A stretch of DNA of 64,000 nucleotides from Paraburkholderia sp. (GTDB lineage Bacteria; Pseudomonadota; Gammaproteobacteria; Burkholderiales; Burkholderiaceae). This document shows positions 47,076-55,104 of the stretch, piece by piece (positions within the stretch are counted from its first letter, which is position 1; each line of letters begins with the position of its first letter). Under the pieces are notes generated by a model that saw nothing but the letters and a program-made list of their open reading frames with translations, searched no databases and was not told the origin of the DNA. A program made the translations under genes and the position numbers. The stretch covers positions 62,001 to 126,000 of the forward strand of contig NZ_JAPWKB010000018.1 in assembly GCF_028283785.1 (NCBI RefSeq). The letters run 5' to 3'.

Positions 47076-47396
47076 ATGTCAGACGAAACAACATCCTGGC
47101 CGATGGTCGAATACGAAGGCTTCGAGATTCACGTGACGACGCGTCCGTTCTCCACGTTGGCCGAAAACGAGCGTCCTTCCGGGCACGCGATGCGATCCAG
47201 CTATCTCGGCTATGTGTGTCATCCGGGCGCGGACCCGAGCTTGCCGGGCCACGTCGTGCCGTTTCACGCGGACGGCGAAGAGAGCTTCACCACCGCCGCC
47301 GATGCGCGCTACGAAGCGATTCAGGTGGGCCGCGCGATCGTCGATGGCACGCATCCGGATCTGACGGTGCTGCCGCTGGTCACGGGCGGCGTGTAA
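47076..47396 (+). CDS. Hypothetical protein, 106 residues
   Basis: Soluble protein preceded by CAGGAGG at good spacing. It begins MSDETTSWPMVEYEGFEIHV and has a central SSYLGYVCHPGADPSLPGHVVPFHADGEESF. No signal peptide or helix. It resembles short conserved hypothetical proteins of Burkholderiales; function unknown. Confidence 0.7.
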   Translation: MSDETTSWPMVEYEGFEIHVTTRPFSTLAENERPSGHAMRSSYLGYVCHPGADPSLPGHVVPFHADGEESFTTAADARYEAIQVGRAIVDGTHPDLTVLPLVTGGV

Positions 47397-47459
47397 GGCT
47401 GCGGCGCGTCCGGGCGGACGCGCTGGCGGTGGCGAGCAAGCCCGGGTGCGAACCCGATC

Positions 47460-48305
47460 TCAGCTGAACGCGCGCTTGATCCGCGATTTCAGCAGCGCGC
47501 GGCGCAGCGGGCCGGTCTGCTCGGGATCGGTGACGGCGAGCGTGGCGTTGGCCGGCTGGCCGCGTCGCAGATAGAAACGGTCGAAGGTAGCTTGCGTCAT
47601 CCCCCACTTGTGCAGGAACTGACGGCGGCCGTCGTTCTTGACGATCTTGCCCGTGCTCTTCTGCTGGAAGTGATAGACGAGACTGTCGCCGACACCGAGA
47701 AACACGCGGCATCCGGCTGCCCACAGCTTCATCGAGAAGTCGTTGTCGCTGCTCATGCCGGGGCTCAGTTCGCTGCTGTAGCCGCCTACCTTGTGCCACC
47801 AGTCGCGATGCACCAGCGTCGGCGGCCAGGTTGCACCGCGCCAGTCGGCGCGTTTCAGGCCCGCCGATGCCGCGACCAGTTCGTCGGCACGGAAATTTTC
47901 GACGTCGCGGCCGAAATCGCGAACCACCACGCACGGATTGCGGCTTTCGACCGGCTCGATCATCGTGCCCGACAACATGAACAGATTGTCCGCAGGCATC
48001 TCCGGCAGACGGCCCGCCAGCGCGTCGTCCCAGCCGGGACAGCAGAACATGTCGTCGTTCATGTAGACGATGTAGTCCTGCGTGGCGCGCGCCGCCGCGA
48101 TATTCACCGCGTGGCAGATGCCGATATTGCCGGGCGACGCGGTGTGCTCGATACCCTGCTCCCGCACCCATGCCAGCGTGCCGTCCGAACCGTCGTTGAC
48201 GTGGACGATGATCTGATGCGTGTGCGTCGAATGACGCCGCAAGCTGTCGATCACGAGCTTCAGGTAAGGCAGGTTGTTCCAGGTCGGGATGATGATTGAG
48301 AACAT
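47460..48305 (-). CDS. Glycosyltransferase family 2, copy 1
   Basis: A 281-residue GT-A enzyme starting MFSIIIPTWNNLPYLKLVIDSL, with HVNDGSDGTL and the YMNDDMFCC metal site (DxD-like). It is closely similar throughout its N-terminal half to the next gene, so the two arose by tandem duplication. Probably adds a sugar to surface polysaccharide; acceptor unknown. Confidence 0.9.
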   Translation of the reverse strand: MFSIIIPTWNNLPYLKLVIDSLRRHSTHTHQIIVHVNDGSDGTLAWVREQGIEHTASPGNIGICHAVNIAAARATQDYIVYMNDDMFCCPGWDDALAGRLPEMPADNLFMLSGTMIEPVESRNPCVVVRDFGRDVENFRADELVAASAGLKRADWRGATWPPTLVHRDWWHKVGGYSSELSPGMSSDNDFSMKLWAAGCRVFLGVGDSLVYHFQQKSTGKIVKNDGRRQFLHKWGMTQATFDRFYLRRGQPANATLAVTDPEQTGPLRRALLKSRIKRAFS

Positions 48306-48378
48306 CGGGTACGGTTTCCGCGGTGATTGCCAGGTGGTGCGTGAAAAAGCTGTCGGTGCGATGCCGGTGACGCGTCGA

Positions 48379-49299
48379 TCAGGACGCGCTGTCGTCGTGA
48401 AACGGCTTCATCAACGTCAGTTGCGCCGGGAGATCCGGCTCCCAGCCTTCCAGATCTTCGAACGGATACCGTCCAAGCGCGTAGATCACACGCTTCACGC
48501 GGCTCTTGAACGGCGCGCGCGGCACGTTCGGCAACGACGCGACCGCGCCGGTCGCCGATTTCCGGATGTACTCGCGGTTGAAGTCTTTCTGCGAAATGCC
48601 CCACTTCATCACAAACTCGCGACCGCCGCGATTGCGCCGGATCCGTCCGGTGGTGCGGCATCCGAAATGATAGATGCGGCTCGCGCCAACCGAACGATAC
48701 ACGCGGCAGCCCACCAGCCACAGTTTCATCAGGAAGTCGTCGTCGCTGCTCATGCCGGGACCGAACTCGATGCTGTATCCGCCCGCCATATGCCACAACT
48801 GACGGCTGACCAGCATCGGCTGCAGCGCGACGCCGTCGCGGTCTACCGTGGTCATGCCCGATGCGTACGCAAGCAGGCCCGCTTCGTCGAAGTTGTCGGG
48901 ACCGGTGCCGAAGTTCGCGGCGATCACGTTCGCATTGCCGGTGTCGGTCGGCTCGATAAGCGTGCCGGCCAGATACGCGGCCGAATGGCCGAGCCCGCGC
49001 ACGGTCTCGACGAACGCGGTATCCCAGCCCGGCGTGCAGAACATGTCATCGTTCATGAACAGGATCCAGTCGCGCGTGGCGAGGCGCGCGACATCGTTCA
49101 TCGCCACGCACACGCCGACGTTGCCGCGGCTGCGGGTATGCCGGATGCCCTGCTCGCGAACCCAGTCGAGCGTGCCGTCGCTGCCGTCGTTGACGTGCAC
49201 GAGAATCTCGTGCTCGAACGCCGAATGCCGACGGATGCTGTCGATGCAGAGCTTCAGGTACGGCAGGTTGTTCCAGGTGGGAATCAGGATACTGAACAT
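48379..49299 (-). CDS. Glycosyltransferase family 2, copy 2
   Basis: A 306-residue enzyme beginning MFSILIPTWNNLPYLKLCIDS, then VHVNDGSDGTLDWVREQGI and LFMNDDMFCTPGWD, mirroring copy 1. The C-terminal region is more divergent and longer. It starts 16 bases after the O-antigen ligase gene stop, suggesting an operon of ligase, GT2, GT2. Confidence 0.9.
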   Translation of the reverse strand: MFSILIPTWNNLPYLKLCIDSIRRHSAFEHEILVHVNDGSDGTLDWVREQGIRHTRSRGNVGVCVAMNDVARLATRDWILFMNDDMFCTPGWDTAFVETVRGLGHSAAYLAGTLIEPTDTGNANVIAANFGTGPDNFDEAGLLAYASGMTTVDRDGVALQPMLVSRQLWHMAGGYSIEFGPGMSSDDDFLMKLWLVGCRVYRSVGASRIYHFGCRTTGRIRRNRGGREFVMKWGISQKDFNREYIRKSATGAVASLPNVPRAPFKSRVKRVIYALGRYPFEDLEGWEPDLPAQLTLMKPFHDDSAS

Positions 49300-49315
49300 G
49301 GCGTGATGACAGCTT

Positions 49316-50611
49316 TCATTGTTGGGTGACGCGCGTGCCGCGACCGCGTGTGTCCGCGAAGGTCGCCGTGGCGAGCAGCACCGCGAGTACCGTTGCGTAG
49401 AACGCCACGGTCAGTTTGAGATCGAAGGTTTCGACCGTCAGGCCGAAAATCCAGAACGCGACCACGAAGCTCAGACCGAGCAACGCCGCGCGCCGCGCCG
49501 CGCCGAGCGGCGCACTCAGGCGTTTCCAGAAGATCACGCCCGGCACGATGTAAATGGCCATCAGCGCGAGCCCGCCTACCACTCCGTAGTCGGTCATATA
49601 GGCGAGCAACTGGTTATGCGTTTCGCCCTTGCCGAGTTGCGCGGCGGCCGGCGTCAGCAAACCGGCCTGCGCGAACGCATCCATGCTGTTGCGAAAACCC
49701 GCGCCGCCAAGGCCGAGAAACGGATGATTCTCGACGATCCGCGCGGCCGCCTCGTACAGCTGAAGACGGATGCCGAGCGGCGTGTCCTTCTGGCCATGCG
49801 CGTATTGCGTGAGATCGAGCGATACATCGTCGGCGCGGTCGCGCACCGTCGGCGACGCGACATACGCGCCGATCATCACGGCCACCACCGCGAGCGGCAA
49901 CAGGACCTTCCAGCGGCGCGACTTGCCGCGACTCCGCGCATACAGATACACCGCCGCCAGCACCGGCACAGCGACCCAGCCGCCGCGCGAGCCCGTCATC
50001 AGCGACGCGGCGATGCCCGCGCCCAACCCTAGAATCTTGAAGCCGCGAACCACGAACCGGTCCTTGCGCCACCAGTTCAGCGACAGCACCGACAATGCGC
50101 CGAGCGCGAGTGCGATATCGCCGAAGTGGATCGGATTCAGGAAGCTGCTGCCGAGCCGTCCCAAACCCCAGTCGCGCGGGACGACAAGCAGAATGCCCAC
50201 CGACGCCCATGCGCCGAAAGCAAAGGAAAGATCCGCCCAGGCGAGCAGCCGGGGCGCGCTTCGGCGCAACACCAGAAACAGCGGCGCGGCACCGAACAGG
50301 CGAGCGGGCGAATCCAGCGTGGCGGGCACGATATGGCCGTGCCATGCGCCCGCCAGCGCGACCGCGAGGATCGGGCTTGTCATTGCAATGCACAACACCG
50401 TGTCGGTGCGATCCCATGGAAACGCGAAGATCGCGTGACGGGTTCGGGGCATCGCCAGCAACGCCAGCGAAATCATCGCAGCGCCGATGGACACCGCGCT
50501 CGCGCCACCGTGGATCAGCAACGTGACCGCGGGATACGTGAGCAGGAAAAGCGCCGGTAACAGGCTGCGTGGGCTGACGCGCAGGAAAGATTTTGTAGTG
50601 GGCGTCGACAT
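49316..50611 (-). CDS. O-antigen ligase / Wzy-like polymerase family protein
   Basis: A 431-residue membrane protein with about 11 hydrophobic helices and a long periplasmic loop (about 245-340) containing ENHPFLGLGGAGFRNSM and GETHNQLLAYMTDYGVVGGLALM, the H-N motif of the Wzy_C/WaaL superfamily. These enzymes ligate O-antigen to lipid A-core or polymerise it; sequence alone does not separate the two. Confidence 0.88.
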   Translation of the reverse strand: MSTPTTKSFLRVSPRSLLPALFLLTYPAVTLLIHGGASAVSIGAAMISLALLAMPRTRHAIFAFPWDRTDTVLCIAMTSPILAVALAGAWHGHIVPATLDSPARLFGAAPLFLVLRRSAPRLLAWADLSFAFGAWASVGILLVVPRDWGLGRLGSSFLNPIHFGDIALALGALSVLSLNWWRKDRFVVRGFKILGLGAGIAASLMTGSRGGWVAVPVLAAVYLYARSRGKSRRWKVLLPLAVVAVMIGAYVASPTVRDRADDVSLDLTQYAHGQKDTPLGIRLQLYEAAARIVENHPFLGLGGAGFRNSMDAFAQAGLLTPAAAQLGKGETHNQLLAYMTDYGVVGGLALMAIYIVPGVIFWKRLSAPLGAARRAALLGLSFVVAFWIFGLTVETFDLKLTVAFYATVLAVLLATATFADTRGRGTRVTQQ

Positions 50612-50807
50612 GTCTTTTGGCTTTGGCCGGCCGGCACAACGTCATGGTCATCAGACCGGATACATGGGGCACCATTGTACCTGGTTCCCGTTCTTTTCCA
50701 GGTAATCTCCCGTCGGCGGAAGGCCTCTGGCGGTTGCCGTCGAAGCGCGGGGCGTGCTGTTAAGATGTGCGCTGCATTGTGATCAAGAACTGAGATTGAA
50801 GCGAACG

Positions 50808-52016
50808 ATGTGTGCCTTGCTCCGACTTGTCCCCGCCGCCCTGAAGCGTAAGCTCGATTCCGCCGTCCATCGCTCGACTCGCATCCCGTATGCGGGCGTG
50901 CCGCACGAACCGGACGTGTTTCTGCGCAAAACCGCGCGCTCGAAAATCATCAAGAAGTATCTGCACAAGTCGCTGCTGCTGAAAGTGCGCGGGCAGACGC
51001 GTCTCGAACACCGGAAGGCGCATACCTTCCGCCGGATTCTCTGGATCTACACCGGCAAGCGCAATTTCGGCGACGCCACGATGGATCTGTCCGGGCGCGC
51101 GCTGCTGAAGGGCCGCGATATCGAGATCGACCTGTTCACGCTGCCGACACTGCACAAGCTGTTCCACGAAGACGACGTGTTTCGCAACGTCTTCCATGAT
51201 CTGCGCGAGGTGGAATCGCGACAGTACGACGCAGTGCTGATGTCGGAATACAACCTGCCGTCGATCAAGCTGAAGTCGAAGTATTTCAAGAATTTACCGT
51301 TCGCGTCGCTGTTCCGCTTTTTCTACGGTCCCGACCGCAACCAGACCAGCTTCAGCTATGCGGCAATCAGCGACGTGTTCTCGCTCGGTTACTCGGAGCA
51401 GGAAATCGCCGCGCTGAGCAAGCCGTATCTGGCGTCGCGCGCCGCCACCACGCATTCGGTTCAAGCAATGTTGCCGGAGCAGCGCTTTATCGCGCTGGCG
51501 GTCGGCGGCCTCGACGCGAATCGGACGTACCGGCATTGGCCGGAACTGCTCGATATGATCGACCGCTCGAACGACGCGACCTTGCCCGACCGGATCGTGC
51601 TGCTCGGCTCGGACAATGGCCAGTCGATGGCCGATGCGCTGCTCGGCCGCACGTTCAAACGCCTGAAGGTCAGCTCGTGCGTCGGCACGCTGAGCCTGCT
51701 GCAATCGCGTGAAGTGATCGCGCATGCGAGCCTGTTCGTCGGCGCGGACGGCGGCCTGATGCACGTCGCGCATTCGACGCCGGCACCGAGCGTGTCGCTG
51801 TTCTCGAACAAGGAACCGCCTGCGCTGCGGCTGACCGAGCGCTGCAATTCGATCGGTATTCAAAGCACCGGCGATGTCGACGATATCGCGCCGAACGCCG
51901 TGTTCGACGCGATCGGCAAGCGCTTGCGGCAACCGCTGGTCGGCGCGGGCGATATCGTCGAGTTGATCGGCGAGATCGGTGAAGCGGGCACGTTGCACGA
52001 AGAAGTCGTGGCGTAA
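50808..52016 (+). CDS. Glycosyltransferase family 9 (heptosyltransferase-like)
   Basis: A 402-residue protein. After a basic N-terminus (1-70) the ADP-heptose-type GT-B signature begins RRILWIYTGKRNFGDATMDLSGRALLKGRDIEID, and the C-terminal half has IALAVGGLDANRTYRHWP and ASLFVGADGGLMHVAHSTPAPSVSLF. Resembles heptosyltransferases but with divergent active-site surroundings. Role in LPS core assembly is inferred. Confidence 0.87.
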   Translation: MCALLRLVPAALKRKLDSAVHRSTRIPYAGVPHEPDVFLRKTARSKIIKKYLHKSLLLKVRGQTRLEHRKAHTFRRILWIYTGKRNFGDATMDLSGRALLKGRDIEIDLFTLPTLHKLFHEDDVFRNVFHDLREVESRQYDAVLMSEYNLPSIKLKSKYFKNLPFASLFRFFYGPDRNQTSFSYAAISDVFSLGYSEQEIAALSKPYLASRAATTHSVQAMLPEQRFIALAVGGLDANRTYRHWPELLDMIDRSNDATLPDRIVLLGSDNGQSMADALLGRTFKRLKVSSCVGTLSLLQSREVIAHASLFVGADGGLMHVAHSTPAPSVSLFSNKEPPALRLTERCNSIGIQSTGDVDDIAPNAVFDAIGKRLRQPLVGAGDIVELIGEIGEAGTLHEEVVA

Positions 52017-52069
52017 AAGACCGGCCGGACGCGTGACGCGGCGCCGGGTCTAACGCTCACGCAAAAACA

Positions 52070-52108
52070 AAACCGGCTGTGTTCGGATCGAACACAGCCG
52101 GTTTTTTT
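52070..52108. terminator. Bidirectional terminator between GT9 gene and msbA
   Basis: A 16-bp stem (AAACCGGCTGTGTTCG with CGAACACAGCCGGTTT) closes on GAT. It is followed by T-runs on the plus strand and preceded by A-runs serving the minus strand. Confidence 0.92.
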
Positions 52109-52138
52109 ACGTGCGGGCAAATCCACGCGTATCGACGC

Positions 52139-53932
52139 TCAGGCCGCGTTCTGCTGGAACTGAATCCGGTGCAGATGCGCGTACAGGCCATTTTGCGCGA
52201 GCAGTTCGCGATGGCTGCCGCGTTCGACGATATGCCCCGCTTCCATCACCAGAATCCGGTCGGCACGCTCGATGGTGGACAGCCGGTGCGCGATCACGAG
52301 CGTCGTGCGGCCCTTCATCAGGGTTTCGAGCGCGGCCTGAACGTGGCGCTCCGACTCCGAATCCAGCGCGGACGTCGCTTCGTCGAGAATCAGGATGGGT
52401 GCGTCTTTGTAGATGGCGCGTGCGATTGCGAGACGCTGGCGCTGGCCGCCCGACAGCATCATGCCGTTGTCGCCGATCAGCGTGTCGATGCCCTTGGGCA
52501 TGGCCTGCACGGTGTCCCACAAATTGGCGGCGCGCAACGCGGCTTGCACGCGCTCGAGATCCGCCGGCTGTCCGTACGCGACGTTGTTCGCGATCGTATC
52601 GTTGAACAGCACGACGTCCTGGCTGACCATCGCGATCTGGCTGCGCAACGCGTGCGTGCCGTATTCCGGCAACGCCACGCCATCGACCAGAATCTCGCCG
52701 CCGGTCGGATCGAAGAAGCGCGGCAACAGATTGACGAGCGTGGTCTTGCCGCTGCCCGACGGACCGGCCAGCGCGACCATCTCGCCCGGCGCGACCTTGA
52801 ACGACACGCCGTCGAGCGTATGGCTCGCGCTCGTGCCGCCCGAGCCGTACGTGAACGACACGTCGCGGAATTCGACCTCGCCCGACGCGCGCGACAGCGC
52901 ACGGCCGCCGCCCGCCGGTTCCGACGGTTCGTCGATCAGACCGAAAATCAGCTCGCACGCCGTCATGCCGCGTTGCAGCGGCTGGTTCACGTCCATCAGA
53001 TGCTTGAGCGGCGAGATGATCAGCAGCATCGACGTGACGAACGCGACGAAGCCGCCCACCGTGGTTTGATCCGACGACGACTGCACGACCGCAATCGTGA
53101 TCACGACGGCCAGCGCGATGGACGCGAGGAACTGCGTCAACGGTTGCGCGAGGCCGCCCGACACCGTCATGCGCATCGCGTAGCCGCGCAGACGACGGCT
53201 CATCGAATTGAAGCGCTCGGTTTCGTACTGCTCGCCGTTATGCACCTTGACGACCTTGTAGCCGCCCACGGTCTCTTCGACGATGTACGACAGCTCGTTG
53301 GTCAACAGTTGATGCTCGCGATTCAGACGGCGCAGGCGACGGTTGATCTTGCCGACCAGCCAGCCGATTCCCGGCAGCAATACCGCGACGATCAGCGTCA
53401 GGCGCCAGTTGAGGTAGAACAGGTAGCCGAGCAGGAAGATCACCGTCAACGAATCGCGCACCAGCGTGACCAGCACGCTGAGCAGCACGTTGAGAATCTG
53501 GTTGACCTCGAACACGATGGCGTTGATGACCGTGCTGGCCGTTTCGCGCTGGAAGAACGACACGCTCGAATGGATCATCCGGTCGAACATCTTGATGCGC
53601 AGGTCGAGCAGGATGCGATTGGACACGTAGGCGAGCAGATAGCCGGACGCGTATTGCGACACGCCGCGTATCAGCGCGAGGCCGATCACCGCGGTGGGCA
53701 CGAACCATTTCGCGCTGGTGGCCGCGTGCGCGCCGAAACCCTTGTCGAGCAGCGGCTTGAGCAGCGCGGGAATCGCCGCGTCGGTGGCGGCGCTTCCCGC
53801 CATCGCGAGAATCGCGCCGACGATCACCCACAGCAGCGGCTTCACGTACGGCCACAAGCGCTTCATCACGACGACGGGAGACGAGGCCTCGCCGGAACCG
53901 ATGGGTTTGCTTAAGGTTGGCTTCGAGCTCAA
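52139..53932 (-). CDS. msbA: Lipid A export ABC transporter MsbA
   Basis: A 597-residue half-transporter. The transmembrane part (about 20-330) has six helices and the nucleotide-binding part shows Walker A GPSGSGKTT, signature LSGGQRQRLAIARAI and Walker B ILILDEATSALDS. No ATG fits the N-terminus; a TTG at 53932 with GAGGA four bases upstream gives LSSKPTLSKP, the best start; the ATG at 53866 would remove 22 residues. MsbA flips lipid A-core across the inner membrane. The other frame extension is read-through. Confidence 0.93.
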   Translation of the reverse strand: MSSKPTLSKPIGSGEASSPVVVMKRLWPYVKPLLWVIVGAILAMAGSAATDAAIPALLKPLLDKGFGAHAATSAKWFVPTAVIGLALIRGVSQYASGYLLAYVSNRILLDLRIKMFDRMIHSSVSFFQRETASTVINAIVFEVNQILNVLLSVLVTLVRDSLTVIFLLGYLFYLNWRLTLIVAVLLPGIGWLVGKINRRLRRLNREHQLLTNELSYIVEETVGGYKVVKVHNGEQYETERFNSMSRRLRGYAMRMTVSGGLAQPLTQFLASIALAVVITIAVVQSSSDQTTVGGFVAFVTSMLLIISPLKHLMDVNQPLQRGMTACELIFGLIDEPSEPAGGGRALSRASGEVEFRDVSFTYGSGGTSASHTLDGVSFKVAPGEMVALAGPSGSGKTTLVNLLPRFFDPTGGEILVDGVALPEYGTHALRSQIAMVSQDVVLFNDTIANNVAYGQPADLERVQAALRAANLWDTVQAMPKGIDTLIGDNGMMLSGGQRQRLAIARAIYKDAPILILDEATSALDSESERHVQAALETLMKGRTTLVIAHRLSTIERADRILVMEAGHIVERGSHRELLAQNGLYAHLHRIQFQQNAA

Positions 53933-54260
53933 GGAATCCTCTGGAAAACGACATGCGCCCGCGTCATCTCGCGGCGCTAAAAATACAGCATTGTAAACGC
54001 TTGCGGTCGGCCGCCGGGGTTCGTAGGCCGAACGGCCGGCCAGCAGGCGCAAACCACCCACTTACCGGAAGTTTCAACGCGTTTCGACGCAGTTGTACCG
54101 CATCTCGCGGACGGTTGCCGGATCTGCGGCCGCTTCGCAAAACCGCAACGACGGCTGTGGACGTGCAAACCGCTGTGTATACTTGCGCGACGTTTTTCGC
54201 CTGCCTCGACGCCTGCCGGTCCGGGCCCCGCTTCGAACCCGACTCTTTGCTTCGATCTGC
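53933..54260. other. Divergent intergenic region msbA / waaE-like
   Basis: 328 bases with no gene supported. A TATACT at 54178-54183 could serve as -10 for the waaE-like gene, and A/T-rich sequence near 53982-53998 could be the msbA promoter. Other signals not evident. Confidence 0.4.
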
Positions 54261-55025
54261 ATGACACACACCACACTCGGCGTCGCCCTGATCACCCGTA
54301 ACGCGTCGGCGCGACTTGCCGATTGTCTGTCGGCCGTTGCGTTCGCCGACACAATCGTCGTGATCGATAACGGCAGCACCGACGACACGGTCGAGATCGC
54401 GCGACGTCACGGCGCGCAGGTGATGATCGTGCCCGACTGGCCCGGCTTCGGCGCGCAGAAAAACCGCGCGCTCGACGCGCTGAATACCGACTGGGTACTG
54501 TCGATCGACGCCGACGAAATCGTGTCGCCGCAACTGGCCGCGTCGATCCGCTCGGCCATCGCGTCGCCCACCGCCGACGTCTATGCGATCGACCGGCTGT
54601 CGAGTTTCTGCGGTCACTGGATCCGTCACAGCGGCTGGTATCCGGACTGGATTCCACGTCTGTTTCGCCGCAACGCCGCCCGTTTCTCCGACGATCTCGT
54701 CCACGAGCGCCTCGTGTTCGACATGCCGGCGGTGCGGCTCGACGGCACGCTGCTGCACTACTCTTACGAAGATTTCGAAACCGTGTTGCGCAAGCTCGAC
54801 GCGTATTCGACGGCGGGTGCGGTGCAGCGTTTCGCGGCCGGCAAGCGCGGAAGTCTTGCGCAGGCGATGCTGCGCGGCGCGTGGGCGTTCGTGCGGACGT
54901 ATGTGCTGCGGCGCGGCTTTCTCGACGGCCGCGCGGGCTTGATGATTGCGCTGTTCAACGCGCAGACGGTGTACTACCGGTTCGTGAAACTCGCGCATCT
55001 CGGCCAGGCCAAAACGCGCCGATAA
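54261..55025 (+). CDS. LPS core glycosyltransferase family 2 (WaaE/KdtX-like)
   Basis: A 254-residue protein beginning MTHTTLGVALITRNASARLADC, with VVIDNGSTDDTVEIARRHGA, DWPGFGAQKNRALD and WVLSIDADEIVSP (DxD), and the C-terminal HERLVFD. These motifs match WaaE/KdtX beta-glycosyltransferases that add glucose to the inner core. The ATG at 54261 gives the conserved start. Confidence 0.88.
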   Translation: MTHTTLGVALITRNASARLADCLSAVAFADTIVVIDNGSTDDTVEIARRHGAQVMIVPDWPGFGAQKNRALDALNTDWVLSIDADEIVSPQLAASIRSAIASPTADVYAIDRLSSFCGHWIRHSGWYPDWIPRLFRRNAARFSDDLVHERLVFDMPAVRLDGTLLHYSYEDFETVLRKLDAYSTAGAVQRFAAGKRGSLAQAMLRGAWAFVRTYVLRRGFLDGRAGLMIALFNAQTVYYRFVKLAHLGQAKTRR

Positions 55026-55104
55026 GCACGGGTAGCGGATAGCGGGCGGCGTCCGGCGATTGCCGCGTCACGCCGGTGGGCGTGCGCTGCAACCGCCGCG
55101 ACGA

